From positions 1 through 48,002 of the forward strand of contig CAMIWE010000012.1 in assembly GCA_946402335.1 (NCBI GenBank): a stretch of 48,002 nucleotides of DNA. Direction: 5' to 3'. The stretch is from an uncultured Lachnoclostridium sp. (GTDB taxonomy: Bacteria; Bacillota; Clostridia; Lachnospirales; Lachnospiraceae). The translations under genes were made by a program, and so were the position numbers. Numbering within the stretch: the first letter of the stretch is position 1; each line of letters starts with the position of its first letter. The notes beneath the pieces were generated by a model. The model did not search any database, had not been told where the DNA came from, and saw nothing but the letters and a program-made list of their open reading frames with translations. This document shows positions 24,618 to 32,859 of the stretch, piece after piece.

Positions 24618-24974
24618 ATGGCGGAATTGAATTCCAAAGAAATCACGAAAATCGTATGCGCGGCTCTTGAGGAGAAAAAGGCCGGAGACGTGCGCATTAT
24701 AGAAATCGGCGATATTTCGCCGATTGCCGATTATTTCATTATTTGCGACGGACAGAATACCCCTCAGGTAGAAGCCATGGTGGATAATGTAAAAGATAAG
24801 CTGTTCGCGGAAGGTGTTGAGCCGAAGCGTATCGAAGGTATGAAGAATGCCGGCTGGATTCTGATGGATTACGGCGACGTCGTTGTTCATGTCTTCTCAA
24901 AACAGGACCGCCTGTTCTATGATCTGGAGCGTGTCTGGAGAGACGGCAAGACGGTTTCCGTCAGTGAATTGTAA
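24618..24974 (+). CDS. rsfS: Ribosomal silencing factor RsfS
   Basis: Iojap/YbeB-type protein (118 residues) that binds L14 and blocks subunit joining when nutrients are low. Recognisable parts are ADYFIICDGQNTPQVEAM near residues 38-55, EGMKNAGWILMDYGDVVVHVF near 80-100 and FYDLERVW. The ATG follows AAAGGAG. In many Firmicutes nadD and yqeK sit between yhbY and rsfS; here rsfS follows yhbY directly. Confidence 0.95.
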   Translation: MAELNSKEITKIVCAALEEKKAGDVRIIEIGDISPIADYFIICDGQNTPQVEAMVDNVKDKLFAEGVEPKRIEGMKNAGWILMDYGDVVVHVFSKQDRLFYDLERVWRDGKTVSVSEL

Positions 24975-24999
24975 AGAATCGGATAATCTTTATATATGC

Positions 25000-25052
25000 A
25001 AAAAATCAGCCCTTATGATTTGGAATGAACCAAACCATAAGGGCTTGTTTTT
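25000..25052. terminator. Bidirectional terminator between rsfS and lexA
   Basis: A long stem (25008-25023 with 25030-25045, one mismatch, 6-base loop) has T residues on the plus side and a run of A (T on the minus strand) on the other side. It serves the convergent rsfS and lexA genes. Confidence 0.8.
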
Positions 25053-25053
25053 A

Positions 25054-25062
25054 CGGAAAATG
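25054..25062 (+). repeat. Intergenic 9-mer CGGAAAATG, copy 5
   Basis: CGGAAAATG followed by AAA, directly after the T-run of the rsfS terminator and before the lexA stop codon. Its flanks resemble copy 3. Confidence 0.5.
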
Positions 25063-25085
25063 AAAGGAAAGATGCCGCATTCCGC

Positions 25086-25697
25086 TTAGAAGAGACGGAA
25101 GAGTCCGATGACTTTTCCGAGAATCTCGCAATGATCCACGATGATCGGATCCATATAATCGTTCTCAGGCTGGAGACGATAGTGGCCTTTCTCTTTATAA
25201 AATGTTTTCACGGTAGCGGAATCATCGATCAACGCAACAACAATCTCTCCGTTTCTTGCTGTAGACTGTTTCTCAACAATGATCTGGTCGCCGTCATAGA
25301 TTCCGACATTGACCATGCTGTCGCCTTTTACGCGCAGCATAAAGGTTTCCGCATTCGGCATAAATTCGGAAGGAATCGGGAAATAGTTTTCAATGGACTC
25401 GACCGCGAGAATCGGCTGACCGGCAGTGATCGTACCGATCATCGGAACATTAACGACCTCGCGCTTTACCAGGTTAAATTCATCATCAATAATTTCGATG
25501 GCTCTCGGCTTGGCAGGATCTCTGCGGATATAACCGTTCGCTTCGAGAGATTCCAGATGGGCATGAACGGACGAAGTGGAGCGGAGCTTCACGGCGTCGC
25601 AAATATCACGCAGCGCAGGCGGATAACCTTTTGCAAGGATCTGTTCTTTGATATATTCCAAAATCTCTTTCTGTTTCGATGTGATCTTACCGGGCAT
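25086..25697 (-). CDS. lexA: SOS repressor LexA
   Basis: The 203-residue repressor has an N-terminal winged helix-turn-helix (residues 5-62, with YPPALRDICDAVKLRSTSSV) and a C-terminal self-cleaving peptidase domain. The cleavage site A92-G93, the catalytic serine S127 in KGDSM and the lysine K164 in SATVKTF are all present, so RecA-stimulated autocleavage should work. The ATG follows CGGAGG. It is transcribed away from the yneA-like gene across a spacer with several SOS boxes, two of which flank or lie within its own promoter, indicating autoregulation. Confidence 0.97.
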   Translation of the reverse strand: MPGKITSKQKEILEYIKEQILAKGYPPALRDICDAVKLRSTSSVHAHLESLEANGYIRRDPAKPRAIEIIDDEFNLVKREVVNVPMIGTITAGQPILAVESIENYFPIPSEFMPNAETFMLRVKGDSMVNVGIYDGDQIIVEKQSTARNGEIVVALIDDSATVKTFYKEKGHYRLQPENDYMDPIIVDHCEILGKVIGLFRLF

Positions 25698-25726
25698 AGG
25701 GCACCTCCGAACTTATATTTTTCTTC

Positions 25727-25755
25727 ATTATACCATCATTTGTTCGGAAAAGCAA
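25727..25755 (-). promoter_or_regulatory. lexA promoter
   Basis: On the minus strand TTGCTT (25755-25750), 17 bases, TATAAT (25732-25727). The spacer holds an SOS-like box, so LexA would block RNA polymerase directly. Confidence 0.7.
25733..25746 (-). promoter_or_regulatory. SOS box in lexA promoter spacer
   Basis: CGAACAAATGATGG on the minus strand matches 11 of 14 positions of the Gram-positive SOS consensus CGAACRNRYGTTYC. Confidence 0.55.
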
Positions 25756-25767
25756 AACATTTGTTCG
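25754..25767 (-). promoter_or_regulatory. SOS box upstream of lexA -35
   Basis: CGAACAAATGTTTT on the minus strand matches 13 of 14 consensus positions, overlapping the edge of the lexA -35 element. Confidence 0.7.
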
Positions 25768-25785
25768 GAAAAACATACAAAAATT

Positions 25786-25799
25786 CGAACATATTTTTG
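25786..25799 (+). promoter_or_regulatory. SOS box between lexA and yneA-like promoters
   Basis: CGAACATATTTTTG matches 12 of 14 positions but lacks the central G of the second half-site, so binding may be weak. Confidence 0.5.
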
Positions 25800-25823
25800 G
25801 TAAATATGATAACAATCATCTAA

Positions 25824-25852
25824 TTGACAATCGAAAGAATGTTCTGTATAAT
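25824..25852 (+). promoter_or_regulatory. Promoter of yneA-like gene with internal SOS box
   Basis: TTGACA (25824-25829), 17 bases, TATAAT (25847-25852). The spacer contains CGAAAGAATGTTCT (25832-25845), 12 of 14 SOS consensus positions. A perfect promoter held off by a repressor is the expected design of a damage-induced division inhibitor. Confidence 0.85.
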
Positions 25853-25861
25853 CAAGTAAAA

Positions 25862-25875
25862 AGAACAGATGTTCG
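25862..25875 (+). promoter_or_regulatory. SOS box downstream of the yneA-like transcription start
   Basis: The core GAACAGATGTTC (25863-25874) is a perfect GAAC-N4-GTTC palindrome. It lies just after the predicted start of transcription and before the ribosome binding site. Confidence 0.8.
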
Positions 25876-25892
25876 AAATGGAGGAACATTCA

Positions 25893-26210
25893 ATGAACCG
25901 AATTAAAACATTTGCCGTTACACATATTCGTCTCACCATCATTGCTTTTGCATTCTTGATTGCTTTGCTCTTTTTCTTCGGCCACGGTCGTAATAAGGCT
26001 TACGGCAACAGCAATTATGTGAAGCAGGTTACCAGTATTGAAATAGAAGAAGGCGACACCCTTTGGAGTATCGCAGGCAGTTTCTATGTTCCGGAATGCG
26101 GAAGCATGCAGGATTATATTGCTGAGATCAAAAAGACGAATCATCTTACCACGGATGTGATTCATTCGGGTTGTTATCTTGTTGTACCTTACTATGTACC
26201 GGTTAACTGA
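25893..26210 (+). CDS. YneA-like SOS cell-division inhibitor with LysM domain
   Basis: A 105-residue single-pass membrane protein: a short basic N-terminus, a membrane helix at about residues 10-30 (THIRLTIIAFAFLIALLFFF), and an extracellular LysM domain (IEEGDTLWSIAGSFY near 51-65, then a C-terminal LVVPYY). This is the architecture and the exact length of B. subtilis YneA, which halts division during SOS. The ATG at 25893 follows GGAGG; an upstream frame from 25869 overlaps the SOS box. Position opposite lexA and two SOS boxes at its promoter support the call. Sequence similarity outside the LysM motif cannot be judged by eye, so the gene symbol is left out. Confidence 0.85.
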   Translation: MNRIKTFAVTHIRLTIIAFAFLIALLFFFGHGRNKAYGNSNYVKQVTSIEIEEGDTLWSIAGSFYVPECGSMQDYIAEIKKTNHLTTDVIHSGCYLVVPYYVPVN

Positions 26211-26302
26211 GATGCAAAACAGAATGATTTCCTTCGAGGTAATCTTTTGAATTCATATTGTTTTTGTTATTTTTTGTTCAGGTTCATAGTTGTTTCTTTA
26301 TA

Positions 26303-27028
26303 TCAGGCTTTTGGTTTTTGCCATTTGGTTAATGGCTGTTCCTCTGTAATAGCATGGAAGAGACGCTCCCGGATTCCGGGGGCGTTTTTATTTATTTCGT
26401 TTAAAAGTTTTGTAGCATATTCTCTTGTGGTATTGCCGTCTGCCTCACAGGGATTCTTAAACACCGGAAGGTCGTATTTGTTGCGAAAGCCTACAATATC
26501 GCATTCATTCACATAAATTAACGGGCGGATCAATACAAGACCCATACGGTCCCATTCGGTAACCGGAGCGAAGGTATGGAAGCGTCCTTCGTAGATTAAA
26601 GACATCAGCATCGTTTCGATTACATCATCTTTATGGTGCGCATATGCGATTTTGTTGCATCCCAATTCCTTGGCCTTTTCGTTTAATGCGCCCTTCCGCA
26701 TTTTAGAGCAGAGAGAGCAGGGATTGGATTCTTTGCGTTCTTCAAAGATAATCTTTGCAATCTGCGTATCCACAACCGTAAAAGGAACCTGAAGCTCGTC
26801 ACAAAGCGCCTGAATCTTATTGTAATCGATTGAAAAACCGAGATTGACTGCTATAGCCTGCAGTTCAAAATGCTTCGGATAGAACCGTCTGAGACCGGAG
26901 AGGGCATAAAGCAGGGTAAGACTGTCCTTGCCTCCGGAAATACCGATTGCAATCCGGTCGCCTTCTTCAATCATCTGATAATCGTCAACGGCTTTTCTTG
27001 TATAGCTTAGTAATTGCTGAAGTTTCAC
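26303..27028 (-). CDS. TtcA-type tRNA 2-thiocytidine synthetase
   Basis: A 241-residue PP-loop ATPase of the TtcA/TilS superfamily that probably thiolates C32 in tRNA. The PP-loop SGGKDS is at residues 31-36. Cysteines C104 and C107 (PCSLCSKM) plus a later one in NPCEADGNTTR fit the iron-sulfur ligands of TtcA; HHKDD follows. The GTG at 27028 is chosen because AAAGGA precedes it and a good promoter lies just upstream; a longer frame to 27142 would start before that promoter. The gene's 3' end contains, on the opposite strand, a terminator-like hairpin that could stop the convergent yneA-like transcript. Confidence 0.88.
   Translation of the reverse strand: MKLQQLLSYTRKAVDDYQMIEEGDRIAIGISGGKDSLTLLYALSGLRRFYPKHFELQAIAVNLGFSIDYNKIQALCDELQVPFTVVDTQIAKIIFEERKESNPCSLCSKMRKGALNEKAKELGCNKIAYAHHKDDVIETMLMSLIYEGRFHTFAPVTEWDRMGLVLIRPLIYVNECDIVGFRNKYDLPVFKNPCEADGNTTREYATKLLNEINKNAPGIRERLFHAITEEQPLTKWQKPKA
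26363..26390 (+). terminator. Plus-strand terminator embedded in the ttcA-like coding region
   Basis: ACGCTCCCGG (26363-26372) pairs with CCGGGGGCGT (26376-26385) over a 3-base loop and is followed by TTTTTATTTAT. It is the first terminator-like structure after the yneA-like gene but lies inside the convergent gene. Confidence 0.55.
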
Positions 27029-27064
27029 GTTTGGATCCTTTCCGGTTCGTTTGATAACGCATAT

Positions 27065-27093
27065 AGTATATTCCAATAAATATGCAATTTCAA
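27065..27093 (-). promoter_or_regulatory. Promoter of the ttcA-like gene
   Basis: On the minus strand TTGAAA (27093-27088), 17 bases, TATACT (27070-27065), with transcription starting about 30 bases before the GTG. Confidence 0.65.
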
Positions 27094-27147
27094 TCGAAAT
27101 ATCCTGCGAGGGCGGAGTAATTTTCCATAGCATATCAAACACTTATA

Positions 27148-27156
27148 TGGTATAAT
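27148..27156 (+). promoter_or_regulatory. Extended -10 promoter before moxR gene
   Basis: TGGTATAAT forms an extended -10 about 34 bases before the TTG start. No good -35 box is seen at the right distance. Confidence 0.5.
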
Positions 27157-27189
27157 TATTCCATCAGATGTAATGCGGAGGTAGAAACC

Positions 27190-28116
27190 TTGGTTCCTTT
27201 GATGCAGCAGGTTTGTAATGAGATCAAAAAGTACATTAAGGGGAAGGACGAAGTCATCGAGAAGGTATTGTGTGCCATGCTTGCAGGCGGACATATTCTT
27301 CTTGAGGATATTCCCGGTGTCGGTAAGACGACGCTTGCCGTTTCCGTATCAGAAGCAATGTCCTTAACCTATAAGCGCGTACAGTTTACACCGGATGTTA
27401 TGCCCAGTGATATTACGGGCTTTTCCATGTTCAACCCGCAGACCAGACAGTTTGAGTACCATACCGGTGCGGCAATGTGTAATCTGCTTCTTGCCGATGA
27501 GATCAACCGTACCTCTCCGAAGACACAGTCCGCGCTTTTGGAAGTTATGGAAGAGGGTAAGGTAACCGTTGACGGCAATACCTATTATATTCCGAAGCCG
27601 TTCTTCGTAATTGCCACGCAGAACCCGTTCGGAAGCACCGGTACGCAACGCCTGCCCGAGTCCCAGCTGGACCGTTTTATGATTCGCCTTACCGTCGGGT
27701 ATCCGAGTCACGATTCCTCCATTGATATTTTAAAATCGGATATTCCTGCCAATAAGATTACTTCGGTGTTAAACAATGAACAGTTTCTTGCCATGCAGGA
27801 GACGGTTGCAAATCTGCATGTGGATGAAGCAGTTTATGATTTTATCGTAAATATCGCCGAAGCAAGCCGTGACAACGAGTTTATCAGTCTCGGCGTCAGC
27901 CCGCGTGGTACCAAGTCCCTTTTACGGATGTCCAAGGCATATGCTTTTATGAACGGCAAGGATTATGTCGGCATGGATGATGTGATTGCCAATATTCCCG
28001 CAGTTCTTTCCCATCGTATCGTCCTCAATTCGAAGGCAAAAGCGAAAGATGTCGATGTGGAAGGAGTGCTTCGTTCCATCTGGAATGAGGTTCGTGTCGC
28101 CAAAATTACGCATTAA
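27190..28116 (+). CDS. MoxR-family AAA+ ATPase
   Basis: A 308-residue MoxR ATPase, thought to act as a chaperone for a partner complex. It has Walker A in IPGVGKTTL near residues 45-53, Walker B LLADEINR near 100-107, the sensor segment ATQNPFGSTGTQRLPESQLDRF near 142-163 and a C-terminal lid. The start is TTG at 27190: CGGAGG lies eight bases upstream. An ATG four codons later is possible but would be too far from that site. It heads a three-gene set with a DUF58 protein and a transglutaminase, a recurrent MoxR arrangement. Confidence 0.93.
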   Translation: MVPLMQQVCNEIKKYIKGKDEVIEKVLCAMLAGGHILLEDIPGVGKTTLAVSVSEAMSLTYKRVQFTPDVMPSDITGFSMFNPQTRQFEYHTGAAMCNLLLADEINRTSPKTQSALLEVMEEGKVTVDGNTYYIPKPFFVIATQNPFGSTGTQRLPESQLDRFMIRLTVGYPSHDSSIDILKSDIPANKITSVLNNEQFLAMQETVANLHVDEAVYDFIVNIAEASRDNEFISLGVSPRGTKSLLRMSKAYAFMNGKDYVGMDDVIANIPAVLSHRIVLNSKAKAKDVDVEGVLRSIWNEVRVAKITH

Positions 28117-28123
28117 TTCTATC

Positions 28124-28160
28124 GTCCGGTCTCTGGTATAACAGGGCCGGACATACTTCT
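28124..28160 (+). terminator. Hairpin between moxR and DUF58 genes, possible attenuator
   Basis: GTCCGG-T-CTCTG (28124-28135) pairs with CAGGG-CCGGAC (28042 side is not involved; partner is 28142-28152) around a 6-base loop with one bulged T. The tail ATACTTCTTTTC is only partly T-rich, so it may reduce rather than end transcription of the downstream genes. Confidence 0.4.
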
Positions 28161-28188
28161 TTTCACTGATTTCAGTCCGGGGGATTCC

Positions 28189-29259
28189 ATGAAGAATCAT
28201 ATTGTATCCTATCTGAAATATGTTTTGGTCCTGATAGCTCTTACGGTTATCTATCTGTTTAACAATCATGCGATTACGCTTGTTTTGTTGATTCTTGCCG
28301 TATTGGTTCCGGCGGTTTCCGTAATCTGTTTCTTTATCGGTTGCGGCAAATTCTCGGCAGGGCTTTCTTTTCATACCTATTTTTCCAATCGCGGCGACAA
28401 CGTTAGGCTCACATTTTCCGTAAAGAACGATTCCTTTTATCCGCAGGTGCATGTCAAGCTAAGGTTCCGGCTTCATCATATCTTCTTAGACAATGAATAT
28501 GAGCAGGAACTGTCCATGCTGGTGTTTCCGAAAAGCACGAAAAAGCAGGTCCTCAATATGACATTACAGTATTGCGGCGTGTATCGTGCGGAACTGATCG
28601 GATATGAGACTTCCTGTATTTTTAATCTTGCGGGGGTCAGCAGACCGCTTGATGCGGTTTCGGAAATTGTCGTAATGCCTTCCGTAATTGAATTAAACAG
28701 CGCTGTCAATGCCGTTAACCGGCAGATCAGTGAGGATGAAGATATTTCCGATGAAATCGGCAAGGGCGATGACCGCTCTGAAATCTATGATATTCGGGAA
28801 TATAAGCCCGGAGACGAGCTGACGACCATTCATTGGAAACTAAGCGCAAAAACCGAAGAATTGATGGTGAAGGAGTTCTCGGAACAGTACGGGGAACAGT
28901 TTACGGTGTTTCTCGAGTTGAATTACGAGAACACTGCCCAGATGAACGGATATTATGATCTGTTATATACCGTTGTCGGATTTTTCTTAAGCCAGAAGCT
29001 TCGTTTCTCGGTTTCCTTCCCGGATGCGGAAGGTAATCTTGAGAAGATCCCGATTGAAAATGAGGAACAGATCATCCAGCTGCTTCTTCGGTTATACTTT
29101 GAAAAACGGCCTGTCGGAAATGGGGAGCAGCCGGAAGGCGTGATGTATGTTCCGCATTCCGGTTATATGATCAGCTGCCGGCTGCATTCCAAATACGAAG
29201 GTACCGAGCTTTTATTGAATAACGGCAATATTGCACGTCTGTATCGGATCACCCGGTAA
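28189..29259 (+). CDS. DUF58 domain membrane protein
   Basis: A 356-residue protein with two N-terminal membrane helices (about residues 8-24 and 28-52) and a DUF58 domain whose signature DIREYKPGDELTTIHWKLSAK lies near residues 202-222. DUF58 proteins regularly pair with MoxR ATPases and transglutaminases; the domain is related in fold to von Willebrand A-like modules, which suggests a binding role. GGGGGA precedes the ATG. It ends 10 bases before the transglutaminase GTG. Confidence 0.88.
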   Translation: MKNHIVSYLKYVLVLIALTVIYLFNNHAITLVLLILAVLVPAVSVICFFIGCGKFSAGLSFHTYFSNRGDNVRLTFSVKNDSFYPQVHVKLRFRLHHIFLDNEYEQELSMLVFPKSTKKQVLNMTLQYCGVYRAELIGYETSCIFNLAGVSRPLDAVSEIVVMPSVIELNSAVNAVNRQISEDEDISDEIGKGDDRSEIYDIREYKPGDELTTIHWKLSAKTEELMVKEFSEQYGEQFTVFLELNYENTAQMNGYYDLLYTVVGFFLSQKLRFSVSFPDAEGNLEKIPIENEEQIIQLLLRLYFEKRPVGNGEQPEGVMYVPHSGYMISCRLHSKYEGTELLLNNGNIARLYRITR

Positions 29260-29269
29260 AGGAGTTTTC

Positions 29270-31753
29270 GTGATCAGTTATAAGAAAAGACAATTGATGC
29301 TTGTAAACGCATTCGCAGAGAAGAGCGGAATCCGGATTACGGAGATGGGAGAGCGCGCGCAGCGTCCGAAGGACCGGCTGTACAACTGTTTCATCAAGGG
29401 ATTTCTGATCTTCTTAGTAAGTTATGCCCTGAATATGCTTTTTGTGACAAGCTTTGACCTGCCGTGCAGCCGTCTGGTGGTTGCGGCATTTGCCATAATC
29501 CTTTCCGTGTTTTCGGCATTGTTTTATTATAACCGTCTGTGTTTTAACCTCGGATTTGTCGGGCTGTTTCTTTTGTTTTTGCCTCTTGCATTTGCATTGG
29601 TCGGGTTTGCAAACAGCGGCATGAATGCTATCCTGAATATCGTCCTTGAGGCCGTTGATAAAAAACTGAACCTGGAAGGCGTCCGTTTATACCAGGAGTT
29701 TTACTCGAATCGTACACTTACCATTACCTGTTGCCTTGTACTGATGCTGTTTTTGGAAACCTGTTTTCTGAATGCATTTATTTCCGAGCATATGAGCGGC
29801 ATCCTGGTATTCGTGTTCTGTTATCCGGTGATTCAGATCTGCATGTATCTTTGTGACGATGTCAGCTGGGTGTATGTAGCTATTATTCTTTTCGTTGTTG
29901 TTGCCTGCTTTGTTTTAAAACGAAGCAAACGGTTCCGTCCAATCCTTTTGAAAAACTATCCCGGATGCGTGATAAAAAAAGGCAAGATCACTTATACGCC
30001 TGCATCCGAGCGGGAGAGCAGTACGCTTGTAAAAGTGATTGCATTGATCTTCCCGGTTTTTATCGGCGTATATATTCTTGCCGTTATGGGGCTTCAGATG
30101 TTCCCGTATACTGCCAGAAACAATGTAAGCGCGTGGAAGAGCAGTACGGATGAGGCAGTCGCGGAATTTGCCATGCACGGTGTTGCAGGGTATTTTAACA
30201 GTTATAACGGTGCCGGCGGCATGTCGCACGGAAGGCTCGGAGGAGTCCGGGAAGTATTCCAGGACTTCGAAACGGATCTTAAAGTACGTTATGTTCCGTA
30301 TTCCACGGATGTTGTTTATCTGAAAAGTTTCATCGGAACGACCTATTATAAAAACCAGTGGACCCAGCATATTAAAGGCTCCATACCGGAGTTCTTCCGT
30401 TATGAATATCAATATCTGGAAGATATGTTTTTGAGCGCTCAGCAGCCGTCCTCCATAGGTCTTATGCAAACGATAATTATGGATTCAAGACTGTATAAAG
30501 ACCGTTTTTACCCGGATTATACGGCTGATCCCGATACGGTAATCAATGAAGATCCGTTTGGCTTTCCGTCTACGTTAACAGAACGGTATACCGGGCTTCC
30601 GGTTACCGAGAAGTATCTGGAACTTGAAAAACATACAAACAATGCAACATCGGATTATCTTTTCAGCCCGTTGCTTTCCGAAAATACTTTGCTTTCCTGC
30701 GTCCGAAACGATGATCCCGCCTGGGAAAAGTACCGGAAAAGCATGTATTCGGATATGTATTTAAAGGTTCCCGAAGACATTCAGCCGCTGATTCAGGACA
30801 TCTGTACGGAACAGAATTTCCACGGGGAACCGCTTGAAATCGTCGGACAGATTCAGAACTATTTCCGCAACAATTTTGTTTATTCCCTGGCGCCCGGAAA
30901 GACGCCCAACAACCGTGATTTCGTAAGATATTTCTTAGCCAAGCAGAAGAAGGGCTATTGTACGCATTTTGCTTCGGCCGGCGTTATGTTTTTACGGCAA
31001 ATGGGAATTCCGGCCGTTTATGTGGAAGGCTATGCCATTGACATCGAAACCGCTGCAGATGCATCGGATATTCTTGATAATGAATCGGTTTCCGAATGGT
31101 ATTTCGGCGATAATCTGCTGGTAAACGGTAACGAAGAGGTCCCTGTATTAGAGGTGGAACTGACCGATGCGCAGGCGCATGCCTGGGTAATGATTTTTTT
31201 GGATGATTTCGGATGGTATCCGGTAGAATTGACAACGGCTCGCATGGAGGCCGGTACATCAGATGATTTCTGGTCGAATTTCGGCCGATTCTTCACCGGA
31301 GATGATAATAATACCAATCCGGTGCTGATGCTTACCGAACAGGCGAAAAAGATCGGTTCCGGCTTTGTGAAACTGATTCTGATCCTTGCAGGCACGGGGT
31401 TCGTTTTACTTACCGTATCGGTTGCCCGTCGTAAATTCAGGCTGTATATCGTTTCAAACAATACCCGGTTATCCAATCAATATGTTGTTTTAAACAGTCT
31501 TTTGAACCGGTATTATCTGGAGAAAAAACAAAATGTTTTTCATCTGGATTCAGTCGAAATCGGTAAAGAACTCGGAATGGACGAAGAAGAATTGACGACC
31601 TACGCGTCGCTTACGGAACGCGCCAGCTACGGCAAGGATAACCTTTCGAACGAAGAACTTCGTAGTGCAACGAAGATCTTTAAGAAATACATTAAGAAAT
31701 TACGTGAAAATATCAAAGGATCCGGCAAATTCTTTATCCTGTTCAGAATATAA
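29270..31753 (+). CDS. Transglutaminase-like membrane protein
   Basis: An 827-residue protein with several N-terminal membrane helices (about residues 45-230), an extracellular transglutaminase/protease-like domain and a further membrane helix near 700-720 with a cytoplasmic tail. The catalytic residues are visible: C564 in KKGYCTHFAS, H637 in AHAWVM and an acidic third residue, E653 in YPVELT, where Asp is more usual. The start is GTG at 29270 with AAAGGAG five bases upstream; an ATG-led frame from 29231 lies inside the DUF58 gene. Substrate is unknown. With MoxR and DUF58 it probably forms a cell-envelope module. Confidence 0.88.
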   Translation: MISYKKRQLMLVNAFAEKSGIRITEMGERAQRPKDRLYNCFIKGFLIFLVSYALNMLFVTSFDLPCSRLVVAAFAIILSVFSALFYYNRLCFNLGFVGLFLLFLPLAFALVGFANSGMNAILNIVLEAVDKKLNLEGVRLYQEFYSNRTLTITCCLVLMLFLETCFLNAFISEHMSGILVFVFCYPVIQICMYLCDDVSWVYVAIILFVVVACFVLKRSKRFRPILLKNYPGCVIKKGKITYTPASERESSTLVKVIALIFPVFIGVYILAVMGLQMFPYTARNNVSAWKSSTDEAVAEFAMHGVAGYFNSYNGAGGMSHGRLGGVREVFQDFETDLKVRYVPYSTDVVYLKSFIGTTYYKNQWTQHIKGSIPEFFRYEYQYLEDMFLSAQQPSSIGLMQTIIMDSRLYKDRFYPDYTADPDTVINEDPFGFPSTLTERYTGLPVTEKYLELEKHTNNATSDYLFSPLLSENTLLSCVRNDDPAWEKYRKSMYSDMYLKVPEDIQPLIQDICTEQNFHGEPLEIVGQIQNYFRNNFVYSLAPGKTPNNRDFVRYFLAKQKKGYCTHFASAGVMFLRQMGIPAVYVEGYAIDIETAADASDILDNESVSEWYFGDNLLVNGNEEVPVLEVELTDAQAHAWVMIFLDDFGWYPVELTTARMEAGTSDDFWSNFGRFFTGDDNNTNPVLMLTEQAKKIGSGFVKLILILAGTGFVLLTVSVARRKFRLYIVSNNTRLSNQYVVLNSLLNRYYLEKKQNVFHLDSVEIGKELGMDEEELTTYASLTERASYGKDNLSNEELRSATKIFKKYIKKLRENIKGSGKFFILFRI

Positions 31754-31770
31754 GATAAATGCCATACAAA

Positions 31771-31808
31771 AAGCGGGTCGCCCCAAACCGGGCGGCCCGT
31801 TTTCTTTC
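31771..31808. terminator. Bidirectional terminator between transglutaminase and recombinase genes
   Basis: CGGGTCGCCC and GGGCGGCCCG (31774-31799, one G-U pair, short loop) form the stem. The plus side ends in TTTTCTTTC and the minus side in TTTTTG. Confidence 0.8.
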
Positions 31809-32859
31809 AGTCTTTTCTAAGATGAACTTTATCCCTTGCGGATCGTCTGCGTTCATCCTCAATCGCAGCATAATGCCGTCTTGTCGTATTTACATCCTTA
31901 TGGCCTAAAACATCGGCAACCAGATAAATATCGCCGGTTTCCTGATACAGCGTCGTACCGTAGGTACTTCTTAATTTATGAGGCGTGATGCGTTTTAACG
32001 GAATGCAGGACTGCGCATATTTTTTTACAAGATTCTCGGCTGCGCGGACCGTTATGCGGCGCATCTGTCCGGAGAGGAAGAGGGCATTTTCATGACCTTC
32101 CTTGGTCGTCTGATTCTTACGGATTTCAAGATAATCAAGCAATGCCTCACGGACTTCCTCACCGAAGTAGACAAATGCCTCGTAGCCGCCTTTTCGAACG
32201 ACTTTCATGCGGTCATTATCAAAATCCAGGTCTGAAATATCGAGTCCGATGCACTCGGAAATACGGATCCCGGTACCGAGCATCAGCGTCATCATGGCCA
32301 AATCCCTTAATTTGTTTCGCTCATGAAAGGCATTCTGACGGTCCGTACCCGAATATTCGCGTTCCACACAATCAAGTAAAATGGCCGTTTCGTTCGGATC
32401 CAAACGTATGATCGCTTTTTCATGAAGCTTCGGTACATTTACCTGAATTGCCGGATTGTTTTCAATGGAATGATTTCGGTACAGGAAATTGTAAAACGAC
32501 CTGAGCGAACAGATTTTCCGTTTGATGCCTCGTTCATGGTTTGTGATAACGGAATGATCCTTTTCGTAAACCTTCAGATAATCGAGGTATTCATCGATGT
32601 CATAGGATTGCAATTCGGAAAGCAACGATAAAGGAATTTCACGAATGGTTTTGCCTTTTAATGTAGGATTACGAGCAATCAGATATTCAAAGAAAACCTT
32701 TAAATCGATTGCATAAGCAATTCTTGTACGTGACGCAGTTGTTTGTTCGATGCCGCGAAAAAAAATCCCGCAATACGGAGGAAGTTCCGCACGAAGTTCA
32801 CGCAAACGGATTTCGTTTTTAATATTGGTTTGTTCCGCATAAGATTTTTGATCGGCCAT
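31807..32859 (-). CDS. Tyrosine recombinase/integrase, Xer-like
   Basis: A 350-residue site-specific recombinase with an N-terminal SAM-like core-binding domain (about 35-140) and a catalytic domain (about 150-345). All six catalytic residues are present: R199 (GTGIRISE), K223, H294 and R297 (TPHKLRSTYG), H320 (LGHKDV) and nucleophile Y330 (TRRHYAAI). The ATG at 32859 follows GCGAGG at about 8 bases. Size and motifs resemble chromosomal XerC/XerD-type enzymes rather than phage integrases, and no phage genes or tRNA lie nearby, but it could also be a conserved Firmicutes integrase of unknown target. Confidence 0.88.
   Translation of the reverse strand: MADQKSYAEQTNIKNEIRLRELRAELPPYCGIFFRGIEQTTASRTRIAYAIDLKVFFEYLIARNPTLKGKTIREIPLSLLSELQSYDIDEYLDYLKVYEKDHSVITNHERGIKRKICSLRSFYNFLYRNHSIENNPAIQVNVPKLHEKAIIRLDPNETAILLDCVEREYSGTDRQNAFHERNKLRDLAMMTLMLGTGIRISECIGLDISDLDFDNDRMKVVRKGGYEAFVYFGEEVREALLDYLEIRKNQTTKEGHENALFLSGQMRRITVRAAENLVKKYAQSCIPLKRITPHKLRSTYGTTLYQETGDIYLVADVLGHKDVNTTRRHYAAIEDERRRSARDKVHLRKD

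Noticed and set aside
31807-32859. Tyrosine recombinase as marker of a prophage or integrative element
   Set aside because: No phage, conjugation or excision genes, no tRNA and no attachment repeats were seen; neighbours are housekeeping genes and base composition does not change.
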